64,000 nucleotides of DNA from Hsuehochloa calcarea (taxonomy: Eukaryota > Streptophyta > Magnoliopsida > Poales > Poaceae): the NCBI GenBank assembly GCA_036346395.1, contig CM070604.1, positions 35,801,662 through 35,865,661 of the forward strand, in the 5' to 3' direction. Each line of letters starts with the position of its first letter. Position 1 is the stretch's first letter. Both the position numbers and the translations under genes were made by a program. Under the pieces are notes generated by a model. That model had not been told where the DNA came from and searched no databases. It saw only the letters and a list, made by a program, of their open reading frames with translations. This document shows, piece by piece, positions 34,201-47,180 of the stretch.

Positions 34201-36223
34201 TTACAACTGAAGATTCATTCAAGGAACAGAATAATATTTATTTAATAACTCATAAACATAGACGTGATACAATCATCTCTAGGATTGCCTCTAGGGCATA
34301 TCACCAACATCTTGTGTATTTATTTGTCCTCTTTGCTTGTTGATCGTTTCTAGTTTGTTCGTCCGAGTATAGTTCAGGGAAGCAGGGGATCTCCAGTTTG
34401 ATCAAGCTCAAGACCACCAGGGCTCTCTTGCCCATAGCTCAGGCGAGTCAATACTTTGATCATTTTGAGCCTAGTTTTTTTTGTATGCAAATTATATTTC
34501 TTTAAATTAGCAAACTGTATGCTTTAATTTTTTTAGTAGCGTATATTAACTCTTAAGGTAGTTAAATGCTCACTTGTTGGTTAATTAATTACTACCCCAT
34601 CCTTTGGCAATTGAATCCATTATTTCGTGTCCCCTAGTAACTGTGGTAATTTACTAGCTATAGGTTATACTTAAGCGACATGCTAGTCTTGCTTAAGTAC
34701 CAGGGCATTAAAATGCCCCAACCATCATCTCTTAAATCATAAAATGGTTTTGGGTAGTCATGAGATGTATATGGCTGAAGTATTTGAGATAAATTGGTTT
34801 TTCCTCCTCAAAACCCAAAACTGTTATCCTACGTCAAGGCGGATGGTATGATGGTGGGTGTGGATGTAGCACGAGAATGTGTGGAATGTGGTATGAACCA
34901 CCCAGATGACTTTAAGGACTTAATCCGGTGATGACCTCCCATCTTAAACCATGTGCAACCATAACTCTGCAAAGTGCAACATGGCTTAGTAAAGTTATCG
35001 AATCCTGAAAGTCATCTCGCTGGAGAGGATCAGGGCAGTACAAGCGGCGGATGCGTTCCGGCTTGAAAGGGTCACCGTGGTAAGGTGAAGTTGCCAACTG
35101 CGCTGGTCCTTGTGGTGAACATCCCGCAAATCGTATGGGCGTAACCCCATATGGGTGAGATGACACAAGGGGCGAGGTGATTTGAAAGTTACTGTGATGG
35201 TCTCTCGACCACATGACTAAGGAATCGTGTGGGGCTACGAGTTGACTATCTCTTGTGGGTACAGTGTACAAACCTCTGCATAGTGTAAAACTGTTTAAAC
35301 AGCCGTGCCTACGGTCAAAGGCATACATGAGAACTTACTAGAGTTAGCTCTATTTTAAAAACATTTGTGGATGGGTTGAAAAACTGGCCGGGTTGATGTA
35401 ACCTTGACCTCGTGTTGTTCCTGGGTGGTCGTACCCAGTGTTGGTAAGTGGTGGAGGTAGCCACAATAAAAAAATAAGCATAAGTGGAGGTAACCTCTGC
35501 TGTAGTCTATTACTGCACAATTACTCTCTTTACAAAATGCATTTTGGTTAAAATGCTAAGTGATAGGACTTTACTAATATTGATATTTGAAAACATTACT
35601 TTAGCAAATAAAATAACCCGAGCCACTCTTGTCAAGCCTTTCATGTATATTATTACATCTTGTGTGTTGGCTCGCGAGCACGAAAGTTGTGCTCATCCTC
35701 ACTGTTTTCTCCAACCTTCAGACCCCACAGATCTTGGAGACTACGACTACATCTACGAGGACTCTGAAATCGATGGCCAAGGCGGCGATGAAGAGTAGTC
35801 TAGCTTTCGAGTAGTCTAAGTCTCGCCCCAGTCTAGCTGGCTCGTCGGTACTTGTGTACGACCAATATTTTCCAAGCCCTTGGTTAATATCAGTCGTACA
35901 CTAGTATCCCAGTCGCTTGCCTGTGGGGTGATGTACCCTGCCTTCCCTGTTGCTTCTGCAGTAGTCCCTCCTTTCGACCAGGTGGTCGAAACAGGCTTCT
36001 TTCTACTGTTTTGTGATGTAATCTTTTGGCCTGCTCGGCCCTTATTGTAAAATCGACCCGATGCGATCTATGTAAACTCTGATGTGTTAAATTAATGAAT
36101 GGTTTGGTCTTATGACTTTTATGAAATGATTCAGTAATGTGTTTGTGAGTGCTATCTATTGATCCAGGGAATAGCACAGTGATTTCACAGAGGATTCGGG
36201 ATGTTGAAAATCCGAGTCCGACA
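31296..36223 (+). repeat. gypsy (Del/Tekay-type) 5' LTR inserted in an exon
   Basis: It starts TGTAACGTCTCG directly after exon sequence and ends ...GAGTCCGACA. A primer-binding site (TGGTATCAGAGTAT, 36228-36241) follows. Without the copia LTR inside it (32633-34309) it is about 3.25 kb, like the other gypsy LTRs here. The 5 bases before it (ATATG, 31291-31295) would be the target duplication, but the far copy was not found, so the right side of this insertion has been deleted or rearranged. Confidence 0.8.
32633..34309 (-). repeat. Angela/BARE-like copia solo LTR, minus strand
   Basis: On the minus strand the start TGTTGGTGATATGCCCTAGA (34309 downward) is close to the conserved start of Angela/BARE-type LTRs, and a GTGGTAGAATTTTTT motif lies near the other end (about 32685). 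No internal coding region accompanies it, so it is a solo or truncated LTR. Flanking bases do not form a clear duplication, and the low-coordinate end is uncertain by tens of bases. Confidence 0.65.
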
Positions 36224-36806
36224 GAGCTGGTATCAGAGTATACAACTGTAGGAGCCTTAGTTAGACTAGTCGTAGCCTTAGACTTGAGTTTTATTTTCGA
36301 TCAACTAAGAAAAGTTTGGTCAAAATATAGCGTACAACTACTCTTTCTCATCGCTCTTAGTTCCAAACTCACCCCTACCTTCGTTGAGTTTTCTGACTCT
36401 CTCCTGTTCAAAATTTTAGATGGTCGTACCGTCTTCCGGTGACCGTGGGACCTTTGCTCTCTAGAAGGGGACTTCGACCACGATATCTTCGTTGTCGTGT
36501 GGAGTGGTTAGGACTAGTATGGGTTTGCTAGCAGTGCGTGCTAGGCAATTTTTGGGTTGCTAGTGTTTTAACCTTCTGTAGACGTTGTGGGTTGTATCTT
36601 GTGTCGTGGCGTGGTATTGCCTATATGCTATGTTTTTGAAGCCATGTAACACCTAACCCCCCCCCCTTAATATAACGCAATCATTCTAGGCTTTGTATCG
36701 TGTGTGATCGTTTTCCTCGTTTGGTTCAAGTTCTTCTGTTGTGTTCTAGAGGACTAGTAAACCCTCATATACCCCTCTCTAGTCCTGAGCCTTTTCGCTT
36801 CTTCAG

Positions 36807-37680
36807 ATGCTGCTTAGGAGAGCCGTCGCCCCAACCCGAGGTGACTTTGTATCAGACCGTGGTCGTGGACAAGATCTACCTCCCCCGCCGCCAGCAAATC
36901 CAACAATGGCACAAGACATGTTCCAGCAAGCACAGATTCTCCAAGCCTTGCTTGCTAGTCAGCAGTCAGGAGTTGGCCACCACTCGAAGTTGGCAGACTT
37001 CCTCAGAACATGACTCCTCACCTTCGCTGCGGCCAATGAGCCACTGGAAGTCGAGGACTGGCTCAGAGACACTAAGAAGAAGCTTTGTATAGCTCGCTGC
37101 TCAGAGCAAGACATGGTGGATTTTGCCACCCATCAGTTAAATGGAGCCACGGCTGCTTGGTGGGAGAACTACCTCGCTGCCCGAGGTGGTGAGAGCCCAG
37201 TAACAGAAGAGGAAGAGGTAGAGGAAGAAGAAGTAGCGGCACCTGAGGCTGGGGATCAGCAAGACCCCACCGCCGCCGACGTAATTGCTGAAGTGCATCT
37301 AGATGAGATGGAACCTGCATGGCAGTCGATTCCCTAGGCTGAATTCAAGGATGCTTTTAGGACCAACTTTGTGCCCACTGGTACAATGAGATTGAAGAAG
37401 AATGAGTTCAGAGCTCTCAAGCTGGGGCACATGTTAGTCAACGAGTACCTGACAAAGTTCAACCAGCTTACCCGCTACACTCCCAACGACGTAGCTGATG
37501 AAGAAGAGAGGATCGACCGTTTTGTGGAAGGAATGCGTGAATACATGAGAGTCTAGCTTATCCTCCACGACTTCCCCAGCTTTCATCACCTGGTCAATAA
37601 AGCCCTCATGCTCGAAAATGAGAAAAAGATCGCAGAAATTAGTCGTAAGCAAAAGATGGCATTCCAGAAGCCACATAATT
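36807..37680 (+). pseudogene. gypsy gag of the outer element
   Basis: Retrotransposon capsid protein. In several frames in a row it reads QDMFQQAQILQALLASQQ, FAAANEPLEVEDWLRDTKKK, then DFATHQLNGATAAWWENYLA, an acidic insert (37200-37330), RLKKNEFRALKLGHMLVNEY, NQLTRYTPNDVADEEERIDR and LNE/LMLENEKK. This is the Retrotrans_gag pattern of Del/Tekay elements. In-frame stops fall at about 37012, 37336 and 37554. The element breaks off near 37680, before the zinc knuckle and all of pol. Confidence 0.8.
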
Positions 37681-38276
37681 TATGTGATACTTAAATTTTG
37701 CACTTAATGTGTGATGCCTGTAATACTTTTGCGTTCTTATGTGTACTTATTCGTACAATGCATGTTTGTTCAATGCATATCGACGCCTATAGCTTAATGC
37801 ACGGCATGTTACTGTACGACGGAGAGACTAATAAAGCGGGTAATGTGTTAGCTTGCAGATGACAAGACCGGACGGGGCTGGTTGCTTTGCGCAGAGACAA
37901 GACCAAACGAGGTAGCTTTGCGCAGTGACAAGACCAAAAGAGACAGCCTTGCGCAGTGACAAGACCAGACAGGGCAGCTTTGCGCAGTGATAAGACCAAA
38001 CGAGGCAGTTTTGCGCAGTGATAAGACCTAACGGGGCAGCTTTTTTCCACGAAAAGACCAAAGGACAACACTTCGCCTTGCCAACTTTTCATATCAACTT
38101 GACAACACTGATCTCGTCAGTTTTTCAGACAAAAAATAAATGACTCTGCAAAGCAGGAACTGACAAAACTCTGCAAAGTAAGACGTCACAACACTCTACC
38201 TCGCCAGCTTTTTAGATAGACATGACAACACTATACCTCCTCAACTTTTCAGACCGAAAAGATAAGACACTGCAAA
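37681..38276. repeat. unidentified sequence with a 31-bp tandem array
   Basis: Units beginning GACAAGACC and ending TTTGCGCAG(T) start at 37861, 37896, 37927, 37958, 37989 and 38020, with a period of 31 bp after a 35-bp first unit. The flanking sequence to 38276 repeats GACAACACT and CTCTGCAAAG-like words more loosely. No gene is seen. The last 5 bases, GCAAA, precede the next gypsy LTR. Confidence 0.75.
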
Positions 38277-41200
38277 TGTAACATCCCAATTTTCAGAGCT
38301 TTAAAAATCTTTTAAATATTGGTAGCAGGAAAATTCATCATTTGGATTTATTTGAATATTAAATTAAAAAGCTTAATATGGACTTTTAGAACAAATTGAT
38401 TTAATGTGCTTAATACCAATATCAACCATTGTCAAAATTATTTTATTTAGATTCTATATGCTTGGATATATTTTATATAATTTTCTGGAATTTTTCCAAA
38501 GTCATTTGCTATTTTCTATTAGCCATTTGTATTTTCTGGATTTATTTAAAAGAAAAATCAAAAGAAAAACCCTTCGGAACAGTGTTGGGCCGAAGCCCAA
38601 CACTATTCCACCGCAGCCCAGCTCGCCTCGGCCCACTCCCGCGCGTCGCCGCCTTCCCCGCTCGGATGGACGCCGCGTGTCCCGAACGGACGCCGCACAC
38701 TCTTGCTCGCTCGGTAGTTGGATCAACATCGCCCATTCTTTGCTGCCGCCCACGCTGCGCTCCTCTCTGCCGTGACCGATGGGACCCCACCGAGTCGTCG
38801 TCCCTCGCCTTTCTTCTTCCTCCCGCTTTCCCCCGCCATTTTACGCAGAAGGAGCTCGTCTGACAATTGCGCAACCGCCGCTAATTTCGCGCCAACCGCA
38901 CGAACGAACTCCCTCCTATCCCGCGCATATCTCTACTGTTTCCCCTCCGACTCCCCTCAATCTCCCTTATTTTGGATCTCCGATCGTGGCAAACGGACTC
39001 ATTTAGGCGTTTCTACCCTCGTCGTCCCCGCCCTATAAAACCCCCGAGGTCCCCTCCCGCTCCCGATCCCAGAGCCGCCACCTCGCCCCTCCTAAAGTCC
39101 TAGCGCGCCTTAATTCGAGTTTGTAGCTTTTGGCCCGCAAAAAGCTCCACTTGCGCCGCCACCGGTGGCGCTCTACCCCGGAACTACGCCGTCAAGATCC
39201 CCATCGCCGAGGCTTTCTCAGAACCCCTCGGCATCGCTCGGCGCCACGAGTTCAACGCCAGAAAACCCGATCGCCCTCTTCCGCTCGGCGCCAATTCCGC
39301 GACCCCGACGTCCCAGCGCGCCAAATCCAAATACGGCAGAAAAGCGTGCTTGAGCTACCCGAGCACCCACCTTCCTCGCCGAGTCATCGCTGTCGCCGTT
39401 GTCGGGCACACCCGACGCTGCGCGCGGCGTCCGAGCCGACGGGCACTGCGTGTCTGACCGGTCGGCGCTGCGCTGGCGTGTCACCTGCGTGGCCGCCGCA
39501 TCAGCGCCACGCCTCACGGTTTGCCGCGTCAGCTTTGCCTCGGCTCGGAGGACCCAGTCCACCGTGGTAGAGAGGTCGACAGTGGGGCCCACCCACAAGA
39601 CGGATTTTAATTAATTTCTTTTTCCCGGCTGACGCAAGCATTGCGCAATAATTCGATTTTCCTTTATAAAAATAATTCGGGAAATTCAAGAAAATCCAAA
39701 TTAGGGTTTATTTGATTTTCCAATCTTCCAAAGCTCATATCTTTTGCATCCGAACTCCGATTGAGCCCATTCAAATTTGTAAATTCATATAAAATTAAGA
39801 TCTATTTAATGGTGAATTTTATTTGATTTTTGGAGTTTGTTTTGCCTCTGTTATTTATTTGTTTTGTTTCTTTTGTCTCGTTTGCGAGTAGACGTCGATA
39901 CTTCGGGGAATTTTGCAGAAGAAGGAGCACCTCAAGACCAAGACCAATATCTAGATCTATTCCAAGGCAAGTTATACCTTTGATCATTTTGAACCTAGTT
40001 TTCAAAATACTTTGTTTCAATGTATTGCATTCTATTTCAAGTATTTATTTAAATGCTTTTGGGTGTAGTTATTAATCCAAATTGTTATGCCACCTTGTCT
40101 ATTATATGCCATGATCTTTTGTCACCCTAGGTTGATTAATTATTAGTTGGTATTATTGTAGCACCAACGTGGGTTGGTTAGATACGATTAGACTGCTTAG
40201 CCATGCCACGAGTCATCATTTCATGTGAGAGTTGCAATTATAAACTTGACTAAGTGATTATGGAACTGTGTGATGAATCTGTGTGTGCTGTGTGCTATTA
40301 CTCGTTGATGGCATGTGTTGCACTTAATCAACAGGGTGGGAAAAGATTTAGACTGAGGCAAGTGGTGGATTCTGTGTGAACGGTGGAGCTGTGTGCTATA
40401 AACTTTGTGATTTGGGTTAAAATTGGAAGTCTTGCCTTAGTCAATTAAGGACTTAACTTTGTGCGCCATTGAACTGGGCCTTACTGTACGACCACATGCC
40501 TAGTATGGGCTGGGCCTGACTTAGTAAGTTATGGAGTCTTGACATTGACAACTCAGGTTGTATTTAAGCTATGTGATGGGTTTGGAGGTGTGTCTGCATG
40601 TGTTTGGGTCACATCGCGGACGGTTCACGATCCTCGTCCAATGGTGTGTGTCGCTCCAAGGGTGTGTGTACAAATTGACGGCAGAAACACACCAGAGTGT
40701 CATTGTTTGAGATGAAGTCTCTGAAAGGTTTTGTTGTGATCAACTCTGATCCGGTTGGTTTCATCGTGTGGGTAAAGTGTACAACCTCTGCAGAGTGTTT
40801 AAACCAATCTATTCGAATAGCCGCGTCCTCGGTTATGGACATGCTCGGAATTTCACACGAGGGTAGATTTTCATAAAACAATTGGGAAGGGTCACCGTGT
40901 GAGATAACTTGTGCAAATGTGTGAATAACTTGATTAGACTGTGTGTCCTTTGTGAAATCAATTGTTAACTTATTATTGTCTATTTGTTTTGAATTATGCT
41001 TTCAATCTATTATTTGTATTCAATTGCAAATGTTGCATTTACGCAAAATAACCACGAAGCCATTCCTTTGGAATAAGCCATCATGTATAAATGCATTACG
41101 TGGTATGACTTGCGAGTACGGTGTGTACTCACTCTTGCTAAACAAATCAATGTAGTGGAGGAGTCGTCACCGCTTTTGAAGAAGAGTTCTCTGAAGGTTG

Positions 41201-41492
41201 AACGTTAGGGTCTTGATCGATCGGTTGCACTGTGGTAAATTGATGGGAGTCACCGAGTTTATTTCGTTTCCCGCGGCTTTATTTCTTTATTGTCAGCCTT
41301 GCATGGCTTAATAAATGTAAAACTCGACCGTAAGGTCCCAACAGTTATTTGTTATTTAAATGTACTCGTTTATTCTTATATTCGTTGTATGGATGTGATA
41401 TTTCATCAATGTTGACACTGTGTGCACTAGCGTGATCCTGGACTAGTGCAGAATACACAGAGGGTCCAGATTTGCATATTTGGGTCCCGACA
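38277..41492 (+). repeat. gypsy LTR, copy A (3216 bp)
   Basis: It starts TGTAACATCCC and ends GGGTCCCGACA. It contains a GC-rich segment (about 38590-39590) and a probable TATA box (CCTATAAAACC, about 39033). It is nearly the same as 47181-50409, with differences concentrated in small indels and CAG/CTG words. Confidence 0.9.
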
Positions 41493-41496
41493 GAGG

Positions 41497-41510
41497 TGGT
41501 ATCAGAGCCA
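41497..41510 (+). other. primer-binding site, initiator tRNA-Met type
   Basis: TGGTATCAGAGCCA four bases after the LTR end; complementary to the 3' end of plant initiator tRNA-Met. Confidence 0.85.
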
Positions 41511-41707
41511 TATTGACTGTAGGTCTTGACCCTAGTTAGATTGGCCGTTCTTAGTGAGTCCAAAACTATTTTCTAAAGCAAAATTAACTTGCAAGATTAA
41601 TTGAACTCCTTAACTCATCTCATGTCTCTCTTGACTCAACTATTGCTGAAATTCTTTCTCTCCCCGCTGTTTTAAAGTTGTTTTCATATCCTTGTCCATC
41701 TTGACAG

Positions 41708-42302
41708 ATGCCTCGTCTTCAGAGTTATGGAGAGCGCAAGGGAGGACTTGCCGCCGAGCTTTGGAAGTTGCTACAAGTACTTGGAGGGTTCGATCGTCCA
41801 TTGTACCGTGGCAGTGCTTGGATTGTGAACGGCCGAGATCGTGGAGTAATCTGCCATTTGACCATCTACGCCAGGCAAAACACCAAGGCGAGCAAACCAC
41901 TGAACATCTCAGCTCGAAGGAGTATTTGGATTGAAGCAATCCAGGAGTCTTCACGCCTTGCCATCCTGAGGATCTGCAACATCTACTCTCGAGAGCTTCG
42001 TGACACAGTTTTCCGTTATCATCCCCGCACTTCCGACGTGGATCTTGCTTTGCGTTTTCCGCTCTGGAGGAGAAGACAACGCCACCGTCGTGCATCTCGC
42101 CCAGTTCGCCGCTGCTCAAGAAGAATCGTTGGAGTTAGCCGCTACAGAGCTGGAGTGTACCTATGAGACTCTTCAGAGAGCTGAAGAAAGGATCGCCATA
42201 TTAGAAGAAACTCTTTATGGACGACACGAAGAAGACACTGAAGAGGAAGACCCAGAGGAAGCTGATAGACCGGCAGAACCAGAAGAGCCAGCAGAGGCGT
42301 GA
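41708..42302 (+). pseudogene. extra frame upstream of gag (orf0-like)
   Basis: A frame starting MPRLQSYGERKGGLAAELWK lies between the primer-binding site and gag and is conserved in the second copy (50622-51110). It contains WIVNGRDRGVICHLTIYAR and DTVFRYHPRTSDVD, then shifts to a Glu-rich tail (ELECTYETLQRAEERIAILE). Some large rice gypsy elements are known to carry an extra ORF upstream of gag. I recognise no enzymatic motif. The two copies complement each other's breaks, so the frame was probably continuous recently. Confidence 0.6.
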
Positions 42303-42727
42303 GAGCGAAGCACCAAAGAAGACTGCACACGAGACACTGCTCCTCCTGGCACCAGCCTCGGGACATCAGGATCAGTTTGCAAGGATGCCAGCTCACTTTC
42401 AGGTCTACAGCAGGCGGGAGCACCGTCAAGGCTGCGGAGGCTATTTGATTGAGTAGTCTGTTCGCGTTGTTTCAGGCTTAGCCAGTATTAAGTCTTGAGT
42501 CGCCCTTTAGGCGGTAGTTTGGTGTGCTTAAATTCGTCCTTATTTTCTTGTGTGCAAGTATGAGCTGCAAAGGCCCTTAGGCATTTGTTGCAAGCCATAC
42601 TATTATCTTAATCAATATAAGAGTTTCAGTTGAGCTTTCTTAAAATATGTTGGGTTTTACCTACCCCGCTTAGTTCTACAACTTATCTCGTGCTTGCTAC
42701 CTTATCTAACCCTTGGAGATTCACCAG

Positions 42728-43920
42728 ATGGTTCAGACTCGTCAAGTCTGCGCAAGTGGTTACGATACTCGATGTCGGAAGGACGGAGCAAATCCCATGA
42801 AGCAGTTCCACCACAAGCACCTTCGCTGATCTGCGAATTTTGGAGCATTCATGACACTCGGACCGGTGATGTACACCATGATGAATCGGATGCAAGCTAT
42901 GAATAACGAGCAACAACAATCAAGATCACAATGGAGCCCAGCTTGCTCATGGTCACAATGGATCATCCAAGTTGGCGGAGTTTATGAGGACCCGCCCACC
43001 AACCTTTTACGGACATGTCTCACCAAGAGAAGGCGATGATTGGCCGTGTCATTGAGAGGAAACTGCGATCACTCAATGCGGCGATCATGAAAAAGTTCTC
43101 ATCGCCTCTCACGGATGGAAGGCATTGCCGCGAATGGTGGGAAAACTTTGTCTGCGCGCATGGAACGCCGCAAGACATTACTTGGGAAGAGTTCACAACC
43201 GCTTTTCGCCAGTATCATGTACCAGAAGGAATCATGGATCTGAAGAATGATGAATTCCGTGCTCTCAAGCAAGGAGGAATGTCAGTGACCGACTACCTCA
43301 ACAAATTCTCTCAACTTGCTCGATATGTCGCAGAAGATGTCGCCACCGACAAGGCTCGTCGAGTCGTTTTCGAAAGGATTGAACATCGGACTTCAAGTCA
43401 ACTTGATTGCCCACACCTTTCCCGATTTTCAAGAGTTAATCAACAAGGCTTTGATTCTAGAGGATAAGCGCAAGGAATTGGAAGATCATCGTAGCGCAGG
43501 ATGGCTCGAAGGAAGTCACCAACCCCACCGGTGAGGGCAAGAATGATTCCACCGCAGCTTAGCCGTTTTCCACCACGAACTCGCGGACCACCCGCACCAA
43601 CTTCAAGACTCGCCCGCTTGCTCGTAACTTCCGCAACCCCGCACTCAACCCCAATCCAATAAGCAACCCACGTAATACAACGAGTTTGCTTTACAGCCGT
43701 CGGCGCCTGGGCATTTCGCCAACCGATGTCCGCAGAATGGGACTATCACTCCATGACGCTTCAACCTTGGGAACACACCACCAAGACACCAAGACAAGGC
43801 AACCATCAAGGAACTTCTCAAGCTACCGGTCAATCCGAGGAGCACCGCCATCGATGGTCGAGGCCGTGTCAACCACGCCACTCTAGAAGGAGCCCAAGAA
43901 GCACCCGACGTTGTCTTGGG
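42728..43920 (+). pseudogene. gypsy gag, copy A
   Basis: Capsid precursor starting at the ATG in a TTCACCAGATGGTT context. The Retrotrans_gag core lies at about 43015-43470: REWWENFVCAHGTPQDITWE, FRQYHVPEGIMDLKNDEFRA, GMSVTDYLNKFSQLARYVAE, then an FxxGL and DxxDDKRKE-type end in another frame. A basic Pro/Arg-rich tail follows; the zinc knuckle is not readable. Frames change several times, often at CAG/CTG sites that are intact in copy B. Confidence 0.75.
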
Positions 43921-44282
43921 TAAGTTCCTAGTAAATTCAAGACATGCATCGCCTGCTTGATTACGGAGCTTCGCATTCGTTTGTTTCGAATTTTTGCAAC
44001 TAAGAACAAATTGGAAGTTATGCATCTTAAGCATACTCTGTTAGTCCATCGCTGGAGCGAGCTAAGTTCTAAAGTTGGATGTTTAGGAGCTAGGCTACTC
44101 ATAGTGGAGTTGAGTTTCTAGCCAACCTAATAGTTCTAGACACTCGGACCATAGATGTCATGCTTGGTATGGATTGGTTATCCAAACATAAAGCGATGCT
44201 AGATTGTGGCGAAGAGCCGAACAATTGAGGATACCACAGAAAGAAAGTAGAATTTCTAGCCACCTCGAGACGTGATGGACAT

Positions 44283-45490
44283 TTGGTAGTCAACGATCAA
44301 GACAGCTTCTTTGGAAGACGTACTGTAGTCGAGATTACCCGATGTATTTCGGAAGAATTACGGAATGCCACCGACCGTGACATTGAGTTTGTCATCGATC
44401 TAGTGCCGAGAACAAAGACCAATTTCCAAGAGACCCTATCGGATGCCACCGATGAACTTTTGGAAATGAAGAAGCGATAGAAGAACTCTTGGAGAAAGGT
44501 TTTGTAAGACCTAGTTCGTCGCCATGGGGAGCGCCAGTTTTGTTTGTCAAGAAGAAAGATGGAAGTATGAGAATGTGTATCGATTATCGTTCTCTCAACG
44601 AAGTCACCATCAAGAACAAGTACCCATTGCCCAGAATTGATGATTTGTTCGACCAGATGAAAGGAGCCGGAGTATTCTCTAAGATCGATCTGCGATCAGG
44701 TTACCATCGATTGAAGATTTGTCCTAAGGATGTACCAAAGACCGCTTTCTCAACCCGGTATGGACATTATGAGTTTTTAGTCATGTCTTTTGGATTGACT
44801 AATGCCCCTGCCTACTTCATGAACATGATGAACAAAGTATTCATGGAATATTTGGATAAGTTCGTGGTAGTGTTTATTGATGATATTTTGGTATACTCAA
44901 AGTCAGAAGAGGAACATGCAGAACATTTGAGATTAATCCTAGAGAAGCTCAGAGAACATCAGCTGTATGCCAAGTTTAGCAAGTGTGACTTTTGGAAGAA
45001 GAAAGTTGATTTTCTCGGTCATGTAATGACAGCCGAAGGAGTAGCAGTTGACCCCGGAAAGGTTAAAGTCAGAATGAATTGGGAGCACCAAGACGGTTAC
45101 TCAAATTCGTAGTTTCTTGGGAATGGCAGGATACTATCGTCGTTTCATTGAAGGGTTCTCAACGATTGCTAAACCTCTTACGCAATTGTTGAAGAAAGAG
45201 AAGAAGTTTATTTGGACCCCAGCTTGTGAAGAGAGTTTTCAAGAGTTGAAGAAACGTTTGACTTCAGCCCCAGTGCTAGTTTTGCCGGATATTAGTAAGG
45301 ATTTTGATATCTACTGTGATGCTTCGCGTCAAGGATTAGGATGTGTCCTTATGCAAGAAGGAAGAGTCGTCTCTTATGCGCCAAGGCAATTAAGGCCTCA
45401 TGAAGAGAATTATCCTACCCATGATTTGGAATTAGTGCAGTAGTGCATGCCTTGAAGATTTGGCGCCATTATCTCATCCAGTAATCGTGA
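44283..45490 (+). pseudogene. gypsy reverse transcriptase and RNase H
   Basis: The best-preserved stretch of the element copies its RNA into DNA. The RT frame 44489-45112 has VRPSSSPWGAPVLFVKKKDG, CIDYRSLNEVTIKNKYPLPR, FSKIDLRSGYH, TAFSTRYGHYEFLVMSFGLT and the catalytic FIDDILVYS (two Asp, about 44877-44903). A frame change at about 45112 leads to the RNase H part, 45117-45443, with GYYRRFIEGFSTIAKPLTQL, DIYCDASRQGLGCVLMQ (catalytic Asp) and PHEENYPTHDLEL. The segment 44283-44488 is the protease-RT linker with weak matches. Two visible shifts keep it from being one frame. Confidence 0.85.
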
Positions 45491-45959
45491 AGTCTATACT
45501 GATCATAAGAGCACAAGTACATATTCACTCACCGATTTGAACATGAGATGAGAAGATGGTTGGAATTAATAAAGGATTATAACATTGGAATCCATTACCA
45601 TCCCGGTAAGGCCAATGTAGTTGCAGATGCACCGAGTCGCAAGAGCTACCGCAATGCTCGGAAGCAAAGAGATTTGCCGGAACTTCGGAGGAATTCGAAG
45701 CTACAATAGAAGTTGTTCCTAAGGATTTGTGGCCAGTTTGGAAGTGCAGTCTACTCTGGAGAAACAGATTCGTGAAGCTCAACCTAAGGATTCTGAGTTT
45801 GCTGATCTCAAGAAGAAGATGTCAGAAGGAAAATTTAAAGACTTCACCATAGATGATCAGGATATACTGTGGATCAATGGACGATCGTGTACCGATATGG
45901 ATGGATTAAGACACCGTGATTCAAGGAAGCCCATGACTCAAAGTATTCAATTCACCCCG

Positions 45960-47115
45960 AAGCACTAAGATGTATCAGATGTTAAGAATAAGTTTTGGTG
46001 GCCAAACTTAAAGCGAGACGTCGCAGAGTTCGTTGCCTTATGCGACGTGTGTCAGAAAGTAAAGGCCGAACATCAGAGACCAGCAGGATTGCTACAACCG
46101 CTGAAGATACCAGAATGGAAGTGGGAAGAGATCGGTATGGATTTTATTACGGATTACCCAAGACTCAATCAGTTATGATTCGATTTGGGTAATAGTGGAT
46201 CGCTTGACTAAGGTTGCCCATTTCTTGCCACCAAAACCACTTACTCGAGAGACCGCTTGGCGAGTTGTATATGTCAAAATCGTCGATGCGCACGGTGTGC
46301 CTAAGAAGATAGTGTCGGATCGAGGATCTCAATTCACCTCTCGTTTCGGCGAGTCTACATGAAGCCACAGGAACTCATCGAATTTCAAGATCGCTTATCA
46401 TCCACGCATGGATGGACGATGAAAGAGTCAACCGATATTAGAAGACATGTTGAGAGCACGTGCCTTAGCTAATGCTACCGGTTGGGATAAAAGTTTGCCG
46501 TATGCGAATTCTCGTACAACAACGCTTATCAAGCCGTTTGCGATGTCACCATTTGAAGCTCTGTATGGTCGTGTACTGCAGAACTCCGTTGAATTGGTCG
46601 AGAGCAATGAACGTGTAGTGTTCGGGCCGATATTATTCAGAAGTCAAGAACAAGTTGCTATGATCGAGAGAGGTTAAAGATAGCCCACCGAGCAAAAGAG
46701 TTATGCCGATAATCGTCGCCGTGACCTCGACTTTGAACCGAGGATTTTGTGTATCTTCGAGTTACTCCTCGGAGGTGTTAAGAGATTCCACACAAAGGGA
46801 AGCTTGCTCCAAGGTATGTGGGTCCATTCAAGGTTTTGGAACGCCGTGGAGAAGTTGCGTACAGCTTGGAGCTACCACGATCGTTAGCGAGTGCATGATG
46901 TCTTTCATGTCTCTCACCAAGAAGTGTCTTCGTGTGCGGAAGAGCGGACCGTTGGAGTCAATTGAATCAAGGAAGATCTCACGTACAAAGAACAACTGTC
47001 AGATTTTGGATGTCGCAGAGCGCCGCACTGTAAGCAAGACCGTTCGTTTACGCAAAGTCCAAAGGAGTAACCACTGTAAGGAGAAGCAACGTGGGAACGT
47101 GAAGAAGAGTTGAAA
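45960..47115 (+). pseudogene. gypsy integrase region
   Basis: Pieces in successive frames match Ty3/gypsy integrase. VKNKFWWPNLKRDVAEFVAL with CDVCQKVKAEHQRPAGLLQP is the zinc-finger C-x2-C half, at about 45985-46105. EWKWEEIGMDFIT follows, then degraded rve-core pieces to about 46620 and a C-terminal tail around 46790-47110. Catalytic Asp and Glu residues cannot be followed continuously because of many shifts. The frame ends shortly before the polypurine tract. Confidence 0.75.
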
Positions 47116-47180
47116 TCCGAGTTCCTAGCCTTTTCTCTAGCTAGCCTAATCTCGGGACGAGATTCGTTTAAGGGGAGGTT

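Noticed and set aside
36228..36241. Possible tRNA-related gene at TGGTATCAGAGT sites (also 41497, 50414, 59950)
   Set aside because: These are short primer-binding sites complementary to initiator tRNA-Met, next to LTR ends, not tRNA genes.
37861..38046. CRISPR-like array of 31-bp repeats
   Set aside because: Units are directly contiguous with no unique spacers, and the context is a plant transposon nest.
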